64,000 nucleotides of DNA. Origin: Claveliimonas ammoniilytica. GTDB lineage: Bacteria; Bacillota; Clostridia; Lachnospirales; Lachnospiraceae. Position numbers and translations under genes: made by a program. The notes below the pieces were generated by a model. That model saw nothing but the letters and a program-made list of their open reading frames with translations, was not told where the DNA came from and searched no databases. The DNA is taken from positions 124,001 to 188,000 of the forward strand of contig NZ_JAOQJV010000001.1 in NCBI RefSeq assembly GCF_025567415.1. The letters are read 5' to 3'. Below, piece by piece: positions 33,244 through 41,329 of the stretch; position 1 is the first letter of the stretch, and the number at the start of each line of letters is the position of its first letter.

Positions 33244-34755
33244 ATGATCAGAGGATTGGACACAACCGTTAAACGATTGAGACACCAGGTATTTACAGAG
33301 GTAGCTAATCTCGGATTCAATGTGAATCCGGATACGCTGAATGATGATATGGAAGCAATTCCATATAAAATGGTGAATGAAGACACACCGAGATACAGAG
33401 AGAACATATACAGAGCCCGTTCTATTGTCAGAGAACGTCTGCGTCTGGCAATGGGACTGTCGCTCAGACCGGAGGATAAACCGGTGCATCTGACTGCCGG
33501 CGTGGAAGCAAGTAATATTTCTGAAAAATATTATGAGCCGCCGCTTATGCAGGTGATTCCGTCAGCCTGTGAAGCATGTGAGGCAAAGGGATACGAGGTC
33601 AGCAATATGTGTAAAGGATGTCTGGCGCATCCTTGCATGGAAGTCTGTCCGAAGGGCGCAATTTCCTTTGTGAAGGGAAAGTCCTTTATTGATCAGAGCA
33701 AATGTATTAAGTGTGGTAAATGTAAATCTGCATGTCCGTACGATGCGATTGCTAAAAAAGAGCGCCCATGTGCGATGGCATGCGGTGTAGGGGCAATCGG
33801 TTCCGATAAGATGGGACGTGCCAAGATTGATAATGACAAATGTGTATCCTGTGGCATGTGTATGGTAAATTGCCCATTTGGAGCAATTTCTGACAAGTCA
33901 CAGATTTTCCAGCTTGCGCGTGCACTGTCTGAAGGAGAAGAAATTGTTGCAGAACTGGCACCGGCTTATATCGGACAGTTTGGTGACAATGTAACACAGA
34001 GAAATATGAAAGAAGCTCTGAAAAAACTTGGATTCAAGGAAATCTATGAGGTGGCGCTCGGAGCAGATATCGGTGCGATCGCAGAAGCACACCATTACGT
34101 AGAGAAAGTAGCAACCGGAGAATTACCATTCCTGCTGACTTCTTGCTGTCCATCCTGGGCAATGCTTGCAAAAAAACAGTTCCCGGATATGGTGGATCAG
34201 GTATCTCAGGAGCTGACACCGATGGTAGCAACCGCACGTACCATTAAGCAAAAGCATCCGAATGCACATGTGGTATTTATCGGACCTTGTGCTGCCAAGA
34301 AGCTGGAAGCCAGCCGCAGAACCGTGCGGAGTGATGTGGACTTTGTTATTACATTTGAAGAATTGCAGGCAATGTTTGATGCGAAGAAGATTGTACCGTC
34401 AGAATGCGGTGGCAATTCTTCCCTGCACAATGCGACTGGAGCAGGCCGTGGATATGCGGTAGCAGGCGGTGTGGCAGAAGCTATTGAAAAATGTATTAAC
34501 GAATACTATCCGGGCGTTCCTGTACACATCGAGCATGCCGAAGGACTTGCAGAATGTAAGAAGGCACTGATGCTTGCCAAGGCCGGACGTATGAATGGAT
34601 GTCTGATTGAGGGCATGGGCTGTCCGGGCGGTTGTGTTGCAGGAGCAGGAACGAATATTTCGATTCCGAAAGCGCAGAAAGAGGTTAAGAGTCTTGTAAA
34701 GAACTCCAGCAAAGCACTTCCGGGAAAAGAACTGGTAGAGATACAATTGGATTAG
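33244..34755 (+). CDS. [FeFe]-hydrogenase-family protein, monomeric, probable group B
   Basis: Iron-sulfur protein of 503 aa. An N-terminal region of about 95 residues precedes cysteine-rich ferredoxin-like segments (about 115-220: CKGCLAHPCMEVCPKGA, CIKCGKCKSACPYDA, CVSCGMCMVNCPFGA). The H-cluster domain follows with TSCCPSW (299-305), GPCAAKK (347-353) and EGMGCPGGC (ending at Cys464), giving the four cysteines needed and the proton-relay cysteine. The motifs deviate from the classical MPC and MACPGGC forms, which points to the group B type found in anaerobic gut Clostridia. No HydE, F or G maturase is nearby. AAGGAGG precedes the ATG. Hydrogen metabolism is likely; direction and electron partner are unknown. 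Confidence 0.85.
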   Translation: MIRGLDTTVKRLRHQVFTEVANLGFNVNPDTLNDDMEAIPYKMVNEDTPRYRENIYRARSIVRERLRLAMGLSLRPEDKPVHLTAGVEASNISEKYYEPPLMQVIPSACEACEAKGYEVSNMCKGCLAHPCMEVCPKGAISFVKGKSFIDQSKCIKCGKCKSACPYDAIAKKERPCAMACGVGAIGSDKMGRAKIDNDKCVSCGMCMVNCPFGAISDKSQIFQLARALSEGEEIVAELAPAYIGQFGDNVTQRNMKEALKKLGFKEIYEVALGADIGAIAEAHHYVEKVATGELPFLLTSCCPSWAMLAKKQFPDMVDQVSQELTPMVATARTIKQKHPNAHVVFIGPCAAKKLEASRRTVRSDVDFVITFEELQAMFDAKKIVPSECGGNSSLHNATGAGRGYAVAGGVAEAIEKCINEYYPGVPVHIEHAEGLAECKKALMLAKAGRMNGCLIEGMGCPGGCVAGAGTNISIPKAQKEVKSLVKNSSKALPGKELVEIQLD

Positions 34756-34762
34756 CTGCTGT

Positions 34763-34791
34763 TTGACAAAATACGGAGAGCTGATTATAAT
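34763..34791 (+). promoter_or_regulatory. Promoter of alaS
   Basis: TTGACA (34763-34768), 17-base spacer, TATAAT (34786-34791): a perfect consensus. The leader is only about 23 bases, too short for a T-box. Confidence 0.85.
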
Positions 34792-34820
34792 TAAGACTAG
34801 CGATTTTTTAGGAGGACGAT

Positions 34821-37460
34821 ATGCAGAAGTACGGAGTAAACGAACTGAGAAAGATGTTTCTGGAGTTCTTTGAGAGCAAGGGACATCTTGCAATGAAGAG
34901 TTTTTCACTGGTGCCTCATAATGATAAGAGTCTACTTCTTATCAATTCTGGTATGGCACCGCTTAAACCATATTTTACAGGACAGGAGATCCCACCGAGA
35001 ACAAGAGTAACTACATGTCAGAAATGTATTCGTACCGGAGATATTGAGAATGTAGGTAAGACTGCACGACACGGTACATTTTTCGAGATGCTGGGTAACT
35101 TTTCGTTTGGTGATTACTTTAAGAATGAAGCAATCCACTGGACATGGGAATTCCTGACAGAAGTAGTAGGTCTGGATGCTGACAGACTGTATCCATCTAT
35201 CTATTTAGAGGATGATGAGGCATTTGAGATCTGGAACAAGCAGATTGGTATTCCGGAGGAACGTATCTTCCGTTTTGGTAAAGAAGATAACTTCTGGGAG
35301 CACGGTTCAGGTCCATGCGGTCCGTGTTCAGAGGTATATTATGACCGTGGTGAGAAATACGGCTGCGGCAAGCCTGGATGTACGGTAGGTTGTGAATGTG
35401 ACCGTTACATGGAGATCTGGAACAACGTATTTACCCAGTTCGACAATGACGGTCATGGTAATTATACAGAGTTAGAGCAGAAGAACATTGATACCGGTAT
35501 GGGACTGGAGCGTCTGGCATGTATCGTGCAGGATGTAGATTCTATGTTTGATATTGATACGTTATTCGCACTGCGTCAGCATGTATGTAGTATGGCTGGT
35601 GTTGAATACGGCAAGGATGATCAGACAGATGTGTCTATTCGTGTTATTACAGACCATATCCGTTCTGTAACATTTATGATTTCAGATGGTATTCTGCCTT
35701 CCAACAGCGGACGTGGATACGTTCTTAGAAGATTGCTCAGAAGAGCATGTCGCCATGGAAGACTGCTTGGTATCAAAGGAGCATTCCTTGTGGAACTGGC
35801 AGAGACCGTTATTGAAGGTTCCAAGGATGGATATCCGGAACTGGAAGAGAAGAAAGACTTTATCTTCAAGGTAATCACCAAGGAAGAAGAGCAGTTCAAT
35901 AAGACCATCGATCAGGGGCTTTCTATTCTTGCAGGAATGGAAGCAGAGATGGCAAAGAAGGGCGAGACAGTACTTGCCGGAGAAGAGGCGTTCCGTCTGT
36001 ATGACACTTATGGATTCCCTGTAGATCTGACCAAGGAGATCCTGGAAGAAAAGGGAATGCAGATTGATGAAGAAGGCTTTAAGAAAGCTATGGAGGCTCA
36101 GCGTGAGACTGCCAAAGGTACGTTCGGTGAGCATAACTATATGGGAGCAGATGTGACGATTTACGAATCTATTGATCCATCTGTAACGACAGAGTTTGTG
36201 GGATATGATCATACAGAGTATGAGTCTCCGGTAACGGTTCTGACTACCGAAGATGAGATTGTAGATGCATTGTCTGATGGTGACAGGGGAACAATCTTCG
36301 TAGAGAAGACTCCATTTTACGCTACCAGCGGTGGACAGCAGGCAGATACCGGTGTAATCCGCACAGCAGATTTTGAATTCCAGGTAGAGGATGTGAAGAA
36401 ACTTCTGGGTGGCAAGATCGCTCATGTCGGACATGTTGCCAGGGGTATGGTAAAAGTTGGTGATACAGTAACACTTGAGATTGACAAAGAGAAGAGAGCA
36501 CTGTCTGGAAGAAACCACAGCGCTACCCATCTGTTACAGAGAGCACTGCGTAATGTGCTTGGCAACCATGTAGAACAGGCCGGTTCTTATGTGGATGAGC
36601 ACAGACTGCGTTTCGACTTTACACATTTTTCAGCGATGACACCAGAAGAACTGGAGAAAGTAGAGCAGATCGTCAATGAACAGATCCGCGCACATCTTCC
36701 GGTTAAGGTTGAAAATATGCCGATCGAAGAGGCAAGAAAAACAGGGGCAGCTGCATTGTTCGGTGAGAAATATGGTGATATTGTACGTGTTGTAAGCATG
36801 GGTGATTTCTCTATCGAATTCTGTGGCGGTACTCATGTGGAGAATACAGGTGTGATCAATGCATTCAAGATCATTTCCGAAACAGGTGTAGCAGCAGGCG
36901 TGCGTCGTATTGAAGCACTGACATCTGACGGACTGCTGGCTTACTATGATGAGACAGAGAAGAAGCTTGAGGAAGCAGCTAAGATCCTGAAGACAACGCC
37001 GGATCAGTTGGCAGAGAAGCTGACTCACCTTCTTGCGGAGAATAAGTCACTGAAGTCTGAGCTGGAAAGTGCTAAGAGCCAGCTTGCAAAGAACGCTCTT
37101 GGGGATGTTATGGATCAGGTTGCCGAAGTAAATGGCGTGAAGTTCCTGGCTGCTCATATTTCAGGAGTCGATATGAATGAATTGCGTGAACAGGGCGACC
37201 AGTTGAAAGAAAAGCTTGGAGAAGGTGTACTCCTTCTGGCATCTGATGTAAATGGTAAGGTTAATCTGGTAGCTATGGCAACAGACGGAGCCATGGCTAA
37301 AGGAGCACATGCAGGCAAGCTGATCAAAGAAGTCGCAGCTGTAGTAGGCGGTGGCGGCGGTGGTCGTCCGAATATGGCACAGGCCGGTGGTAAGAATCCG
37401 GCAGGAATTACTGACGCACTTAGCAAAGCGAAGGCAGTTTTGGAGAGTCAGCTTGCATAG
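34821..37460 (+). CDS. alaS: Alanine-tRNA ligase
   Basis: Charges tRNA-Ala and edits mischarged Ser/Gly. It is 879 aa, full length. The class II catalytic core (about 1-240) includes INSGMAPLKPYFTG and ARHGTFFEMLGNFSFGDYF. The tRNA recognition region follows. The editing domain has HSATHLLQRALR and CGGTHVENTG as zinc/catalytic motifs. The C-terminal DHHA1 domain ends with the glycine loop GGGGGGRPNMAQAGG. TAGGAGG precedes the ATG. Transcription starts just upstream, without a T-box leader. Confidence 0.97.
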   Translation: MQKYGVNELRKMFLEFFESKGHLAMKSFSLVPHNDKSLLLINSGMAPLKPYFTGQEIPPRTRVTTCQKCIRTGDIENVGKTARHGTFFEMLGNFSFGDYFKNEAIHWTWEFLTEVVGLDADRLYPSIYLEDDEAFEIWNKQIGIPEERIFRFGKEDNFWEHGSGPCGPCSEVYYDRGEKYGCGKPGCTVGCECDRYMEIWNNVFTQFDNDGHGNYTELEQKNIDTGMGLERLACIVQDVDSMFDIDTLFALRQHVCSMAGVEYGKDDQTDVSIRVITDHIRSVTFMISDGILPSNSGRGYVLRRLLRRACRHGRLLGIKGAFLVELAETVIEGSKDGYPELEEKKDFIFKVITKEEEQFNKTIDQGLSILAGMEAEMAKKGETVLAGEEAFRLYDTYGFPVDLTKEILEEKGMQIDEEGFKKAMEAQRETAKGTFGEHNYMGADVTIYESIDPSVTTEFVGYDHTEYESPVTVLTTEDEIVDALSDGDRGTIFVEKTPFYATSGGQQADTGVIRTADFEFQVEDVKKLLGGKIAHVGHVARGMVKVGDTVTLEIDKEKRALSGRNHSATHLLQRALRNVLGNHVEQAGSYVDEHRLRFDFTHFSAMTPEELEKVEQIVNEQIRAHLPVKVENMPIEEARKTGAAALFGEKYGDIVRVVSMGDFSIEFCGGTHVENTGVINAFKIISETGVAAGVRRIEALTSDGLLAYYDETEKKLEEAAKILKTTPDQLAEKLTHLLAENKSLKSELESAKSQLAKNALGDVMDQVAEVNGVKFLAAHISGVDMNELREQGDQLKEKLGEGVLLLASDVNGKVNLVAMATDGAMAKGAHAGKLIKEVAAVVGGGGGGRPNMAQAGGKNPAGITDALSKAKAVLESQLA

Positions 37461-37505
37461 ATTGCACAGAATGGCAAGCTTTTAGCAGAAAAATCCAGAA
37501 AGTTA

Positions 37506-37533
37506 TTGACGAAGCGAAAATATATGCTATAAT
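37506..37533 (+). promoter_or_regulatory. Promoter of rpsU
   Basis: TTGACG (37506-37511), 16-base spacer, TATAAT (37528-37533), about 80 bases before rpsU. Confidence 0.7.
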
Positions 37534-37612
37534 CTAATGTAGTGCAAAAAATATACCCGAACAGTCATATATTGCACAATTTACGGCTGGAGGGGAGGTT
37601 AGGTGTGAGACT

Positions 37613-37789
37613 ATGTCAAATGTAATCGTTAAAGAAAACGAGACGTTAGATAGTGCTTTACGCAGATTCAAAAGAAACTGCGCAAAGGCTGGAATCCAGC
37701 AGGAGATTCGTAAAAGAGAGCATTACGAGAAGCCAAGCGTAAGACGTAAAAAGAAATCTGAAGCAGCTAGAAAACGTAAGTATAACTAA
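37613..37789 (+). CDS. rpsU: 30S ribosomal protein S21
   Basis: Small-subunit protein involved in translation initiation. It is 58 aa, starting MSNVIVKENETLDSALRRFK and ending in a very basic tail (RKKKSEAARKRKYN), which matches S21 exactly in length and pattern. A strong purine-rich site (GGAGGGGAGG) lies 14 bases upstream, farther than usual; nearer GTG codons are out of frame. It is a single-gene transcript between its own promoter and the terminator at 37802-37834. Confidence 0.95.
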   Translation: MSNVIVKENETLDSALRRFKRNCAKAGIQQEIRKREHYEKPSVRRKKKSEAARKRKYN

Positions 37790-37801
37790 TATGTGCAAAT
37801 A

Positions 37802-37834
37802 AAAGCAGAGTATCGTATGGTACTCTGCTTTTTT
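37802..37834 (+). terminator. Terminator of rpsU
   Basis: AAAGCAGAGTA (37802-37812) pairs perfectly with TACTCTGCTTT (37821-37831), eight-base loop, T-tract through 37834. Confidence 0.9.
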
Positions 37835-37907
37835 ATCCAACGATGCTTGGAATATGACTTTGAGCGAGTTTGCGTTAAGACGCGCTTAAATTTTTTTGAA
37901 AAAGTAC

Positions 37908-37936
37908 TTGACGAATTTTAGACTGAGGTCTATAAT
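37908..37936 (+). promoter_or_regulatory. Promoter of the class III aminotransferase gene
   Basis: TTGACG (37908-37913), 17-base spacer, TATAAT (37931-37936). The expected transcript would meet a hairpin-T-tract at 37955-37990 after about 48 bases, before the gene at 38044. Confidence 0.75.
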
Positions 37937-37954
37937 GCAATCAAACGAAAGGCA

Positions 37955-37990
37955 AAGGCGCCATGCATGATATATGCGTGGTGCCTTTTT
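37955..37990 (+). terminator. Leader terminator (attenuator candidate) before the aminotransferase
   Basis: A 14-base-pair stem with two wobbles (left arm 37955-37968, right arm 37974-37987, loop GATAT) is followed by TTTTTC TTTT. It lies between a consensus promoter and the gene, with no second good promoter downstream. The sequence AAAGGC occurs twice in a row (37948-37959). Both copies can pair with the GCCTTT of the right arm, a possible alternative fold. Confidence 0.7.
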
Positions 37991-38043
37991 CTTTTATAAA
38001 ATTATAATTATTCAGACTTGGGAAATGAAATGGAGGAATTAAC

Positions 38044-39285
38044 ATGAAGTTAAAGGACACAGGACTTACAGCACAGGAATTGAAAGATATGGTCAACAAA
38101 TATATGATCGAGACCTATGCGAGATATGATTTTATTGCAGAGCGTGCAGAAGGAATGTACCTTTATGATGAGAACGGAACACCATATCTTGATTTTTACG
38201 GCGGCGTAGCAGTTAATAGCCCTGGCAACAGAAATCCAAAGGTTGTAGCAGCAGTCAAGGATCAGGTAGACGATATCATGCATACCTTTAACTATCCATA
38301 TACAGTACCACAGGCATTACTTGCTAAGAAGATCTGCGATACCATCGGAATGGATAAGATCTTTTATCAGAACTCTGGTACAGAAGCAAATGAATGTATG
38401 ATCAAGATGGTCCGTAAATACGGCATTGAGAAATTTGGACCAAAAAGATATGAGATCATCACAGCAAAAGAAGGATTCCATGGAAGAACAATGGGAGCTG
38501 TAGCAGCAACAGGACAGCCTGATTCAGCAATCCAGAAAGATTTTGGACCAATGCTTCCTGGATTCTCCTATGCAGAATATAATAACCTGGAAGATTTCGC
38601 TTCTAAGGTAACACCAAATACCATCGGCATTATGATTGAGCCTGTACAGGGCGAGGGTGGTGTACATCCTGCAACACAGGAATTTATCGAAGGTCTTCGC
38701 AAGCTGTGCGATGAGAAGGACATCGTGCTGATGTTTGATGAGGTACAGACCGGATGGGGACGTACCGGAGCACCAATGGCATATATGGGATACGGAGTAA
38801 AGCCTGATATCGTATCTATGGCAAAGGCTATGGGAGGCGGAATGCCGATCGCAGCATGCTGTACAACAAAAGAAATCGCAGAGGCATTTGGCTCAGGAAC
38901 ACATGGTTCTACATATGGCGGACATCCGGTAGCATGTGCAGCTGCACTGGCATCTATCTCAGAGATTCTTGACAAAGATCTGAGCGGCAATGCAAAGGTT
39001 GTCGGAGAGTATATGGTAGAGCAGATGGCAAAACTTCCTCATGTAAAAGAAGCAAGAGGACGCGGACTTCTGGTAGGATGCGAATATGATCTGCCGATCG
39101 CTCTGGAAGTAAAATGGGGTTGCATGAGACGCCATGCGCTGATTACAGCAATCGGTTCAAGTGTAAACCGTATGATTCCACCGCTTATTGCTACAAAAGA
39201 AGATGTAGATAAACTGATGGGAATCATGGAAGAATCTATTAACGAAGCAGTAGAAAAGTATCAGAAATTAACAAAAGCTGCATAG
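38044..39285 (+). CDS. Class III aminotransferase (ArgD/GabT-like), substrate unknown
   Basis: Pyridoxal-phosphate aminotransferase of 413 aa in fold class I. Visible motifs are FYQNSGTEANECMIK (cofactor phosphate site), EGFHGRTMGA, IGIMIEPVQGEGGVHP, the VLMFDEVQTGWGRTG aspartate region, and MAKAMGGGMPIAA with Schiff-base Lys261. The family includes acetylornithine, ornithine, 4-aminobutyrate and alanine-glyoxylate aminotransferases. No arginine or GABA genes are adjacent, so I do not assign a substrate. GGAGG precedes the ATG by about seven bases. Expression probably depends on readthrough of the leader terminator. A hairpin at 39307-39344 ends the transcript. Confidence 0.85.
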   Translation: MKLKDTGLTAQELKDMVNKYMIETYARYDFIAERAEGMYLYDENGTPYLDFYGGVAVNSPGNRNPKVVAAVKDQVDDIMHTFNYPYTVPQALLAKKICDTIGMDKIFYQNSGTEANECMIKMVRKYGIEKFGPKRYEIITAKEGFHGRTMGAVAATGQPDSAIQKDFGPMLPGFSYAEYNNLEDFASKVTPNTIGIMIEPVQGEGGVHPATQEFIEGLRKLCDEKDIVLMFDEVQTGWGRTGAPMAYMGYGVKPDIVSMAKAMGGGMPIAACCTTKEIAEAFGSGTHGSTYGGHPVACAAALASISEILDKDLSGNAKVVGEYMVEQMAKLPHVKEARGRGLLVGCEYDLPIALEVKWGCMRRHALITAIGSSVNRMIPPLIATKEDVDKLMGIMEESINEAVEKYQKLTKAA

Positions 39286-39306
39286 CATAAAACAAACTCC
39301 TAATAT

Positions 39307-39344
39307 AAAGGATATGCCGGGTATTAAACCAGCATATCCTTTTT
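39307..39344 (+). terminator. Terminator of the aminotransferase, overlapping the end of maf
   Basis: AAAGGATATGC (39307-39317) pairs perfectly with GCATATCCTTT (39332-39342), 14-base loop, T-tract behind. The right arm and part of the loop lie inside the last codons of the convergent maf gene. Confidence 0.8.
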
Positions 39345-39887
39345 AAGTTCCTGATAAAGTCTTGCTACAGGAAGTCCGACTACATTATTGTAGTCGCCGT
39401 GTATTTCTTTTACATGGATAGCAAAATCTCCCTGAATACCATAAGCGCCGGCTTTGTCCATTGGATCACCGGAAGCGATATAGCGAAGCAGATCCTGGCG
39501 GTCTACCGGGTAAAATGTGACATCTGTACGCTCACAAAAAGTCTTCATAGAAGTGCCATGAATGATGGCAACGCCAGTATATACCTGATGGGTGCGGTCA
39601 GCTAACATCGACAGCATATTCAGAGCTTCTTCTTCATCCTCGGGCTTACCGAGAATTTCGTCGCGGTATACAACGATGGTATCTGCGCCGATCACTACAT
39701 CGCCATTCTTGGCATGATTTTTCCAGACATCCATTGCCTTCTGGCGGGCAAGCTCCATAACGATATCGGGTGGTGCTTCGCCTGTGATTTTTTCTTCAAT
39801 CCCAGATGGAATAATATCAAAGTAAATGCCGCATTTTGCAAGGAGTTCCCGGCGTCTTGGGGATGCCGAGGCAAGGATATAGTTCAT
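39324..39887 (-). CDS. maf: Maf-family nucleoside triphosphate pyrophosphatase
   Basis: House-cleaning pyrophosphatase acting on non-canonical or modified nucleotides (dTTP/UTP-type Maf); overproduction blocks septation in Bacillus. It is 187 aa. The N-terminus has ILASASPRRRELLAKCG, the phosphate-binding signature. Later motifs are VIGADTIVV and KAGAYGIQGDFA. AGAGGTT is upstream of the ATG on the minus strand. It is convergent with the aminotransferase and divergent from the editing protein at 39966, with which it shares an AT-rich interval. Confidence 0.94.
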   Translation of the reverse strand: MNYILASASPRRRELLAKCGIYFDIIPSGIEEKITGEAPPDIVMELARQKAMDVWKNHAKNGDVVIGADTIVVYRDEILGKPEDEEEALNMLSMLADRTHQVYTGVAIIHGTSMKTFCERTDVTFYPVDRQDLLRYIASGDPMDKAGAYGIQGDFAIHVKEIHGDYNNVVGLPVARLYQELKKDMLV

Positions 39888-39965
39888 GTTGATAACCTCT
39901 TTTCTTTTGGATTCTGTTGAATTATAATTGTATTATAACGGAAAAATGAACAGGAGGGAATACCA
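39888..39965. promoter_or_regulatory. Divergent AT-rich promoter interval between maf and the ProX-like gene
   Basis: It contains TATAAT-like boxes in both directions. On the + strand, TTGGAT is 18 bases before TATTAT. On the minus strand, TTCATT is 18 bases before TATAAT. The boxes overlap, so single assignments are uncertain. Confidence 0.4.
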
Positions 39966-40508
39966 ATGTACATCAGCGAAATCGTAACTACAGTTCCGGA
40001 AAATGTGAAAGAAAGAGCTTCTCTTGAACAGAAAGTGTATCAGGTGTTTCAAAAGCTGGGAATCCCATTTGAAAGGGTGGATAATGATCCGGCCGCATCT
40101 ATGGAAGAGTGCAGAGGGATTGGTGAAGTATTTGGTTCACCGGTAAGAAAAGATGTTTTCTTATGCAACCAGAAAAAGACGAGCTTCTTTTTGCTAGTTA
40201 TGCCGGAGGAAAAAGCATTTGATACATCAGCCTTTAGTAAAAAACTGGGAGTGTCGCATATGTCATTTGCTTCACCGGAACTTATGTGGGAGCATCTTGG
40301 TACAAGACCAGGATCAGCTAGTGTTGTAGGTTTGCTGAATGATGAAGATGACTATGTGCAGTTAATCCTGGATAAAGAAGTAGCAGAATCAGAGTATTTT
40401 GTATGCAATACCGGGATTAATACGACACATCTGAAGATTCGGACACAGGATCTGATTAAGAAGTTTCTTCCGTACACACATCACAGACCGAGAATTGTAG
40501 ATTTGTAG
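39966..40508 (+). CDS. YbaK/ProX-type aminoacyl-tRNA deacylase
   Basis: Free-standing trans-editing protein that hydrolyses mischarged tRNA, most likely Ala-tRNA-Pro. It is 180 aa of the YbaK/EbsC fold. Residues MEECRGIGEVFGSPVRKDVFLCNQ correspond to the substrate loop with the conserved lysine. GTRPGSASVVGLLND and NTGINTTHLKI match the prolyl-tRNA-synthetase-associated family. CAGGAGG precedes the ATG. It is relevant if the cell's ProRS lacks an editing domain, which cannot be checked here. Confidence 0.88.
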   Translation: MYISEIVTTVPENVKERASLEQKVYQVFQKLGIPFERVDNDPAASMEECRGIGEVFGSPVRKDVFLCNQKKTSFFLLVMPEEKAFDTSAFSKKLGVSHMSFASPELMWEHLGTRPGSASVVGLLNDEDDYVQLILDKEVAESEYFVCNTGINTTHLKIRTQDLIKKFLPYTHHRPRIVDL

Positions 40509-40552
40509 ACTACATAATATAGATTTGGGGATATGGTAAGGGATGTGGTTTT

Positions 40553-41254
40553 GTGCGGAAAATGGAGTATGAAGAACTGGAACAAATACTAAATGAACGC
40601 AAAGATAATGAGAAACTGGAACTTAGAGATCTGGAATTTGATGATATGGATCTGTCAGACAGAGATCTTCACAATATAGACTTTGAGGTATGCATGTTCT
40701 GCAATGTCAAGTTAGATGGAGCAGATCTGTCAGAGTCCAGTGTGAAGAATGCACAGTTGGACGGATGCTCGTTACGTAGTGTTAATTTTCAAAATGCTGA
40801 GATGTGGGGAGCCTGTATGCGTGGGTGTGATATGACAGGTTGCAATATCTGTGGCGCAAATCTGTATGCAGCAGTATTGGAGAATGCAATTCTGACAGAT
40901 GTTAAGTCAGATGAGAATACCAAGTGGTATCGTCTGCGATGTCCGGAGACAGGAGCATTTGTTGCATACAAAAAATGTGTATATGACCGGATTGTGCAAT
41001 TGCTGGTTCCGGCGGACGCCAAACGCACTTCATCTACGTATCCGGCTTGCCGGTGTAATAAGGCGAAAGTGCTTACGATCAAAAGCTTTGATGAAACGGA
41101 AGAATTTGATGAAGCGTGGTCTTTGGTAGATGAGAATTTTGTCTATCGTAAAGGTCAGTGGGTAGAGGTGAAAGATTTTAACGAAGATCGGTGGTTCGAT
41201 TCTACTACAGGAATTCATTTCTGGATGAACAGGGAAGAAGCAATGAAATATTAA
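40553..41254 (+). CDS. Pentapeptide-repeat protein with C-terminal extra domain
   Basis: Protein of 233 aa, function unknown. The start is a GTG at 40553 with AAGGGAT eight bases upstream; an ATG at 40562 is an alternative. Residues of about 20-118 contain pentapeptide repeats of the A(D/N)LXX type (LRDLEFDDMDLSDRDLHNID, then GADLSESSVKNAQLDG and GANLYAAVLENAILTD), expected to fold as a right-handed beta-helix. The C-terminal half has cysteines (CPETGAF, CRCNK) and aromatic residues and resembles the extra domain often seen with such repeats in gut Clostridia. It is monocistronic. Some pentapeptide proteins mimic DNA, but nothing here shows that role. Confidence 0.8.
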   Translation: MRKMEYEELEQILNERKDNEKLELRDLEFDDMDLSDRDLHNIDFEVCMFCNVKLDGADLSESSVKNAQLDGCSLRSVNFQNAEMWGACMRGCDMTGCNICGANLYAAVLENAILTDVKSDENTKWYRLRCPETGAFVAYKKCVYDRIVQLLVPADAKRTSSTYPACRCNKAKVLTIKSFDETEEFDEAWSLVDENFVYRKGQWVEVKDFNEDRWFDSTTGIHFWMNREEAMKY

Positions 41255-41260
41255 AAGAAA

Positions 41261-41309
41261 AGCCAGAGCTTTCAAGATGTATATCAAAAATCACCTGAAA
41301 GTTCTGGCT
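41261..41309. terminator. Convergent terminator between the pentapeptide and DUF4317 genes
   Basis: AGCCAGAGCTTTCA (41261-41274) pairs with TGAAAGTTCTGGCT (41296-41309), 14 base pairs with one wobble, 21-base loop. On the minus strand it is followed by TTTTCTTTT, so it mainly serves the minus-strand gene; the + strand T-tract is poor. Confidence 0.75.
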
Positions 41310-41329
41310 CATTTATTATGTGAGATCCA

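Noticed and set aside
34756..34820. T-box leader before alaS
   Set aside because: The consensus promoter is about 23 bases from the start codon, leaving no room for a T-box. No T-box sequence is seen before leuA or pheA either.
35682..36530. Long minus-strand open frame (282 codons) inside alaS
   Set aside because: It lies fully antisense to a conserved gene, has no ribosome binding site, and its composition (rich in His, Cys, Leu) is that of a reverse shadow of coding sequence.
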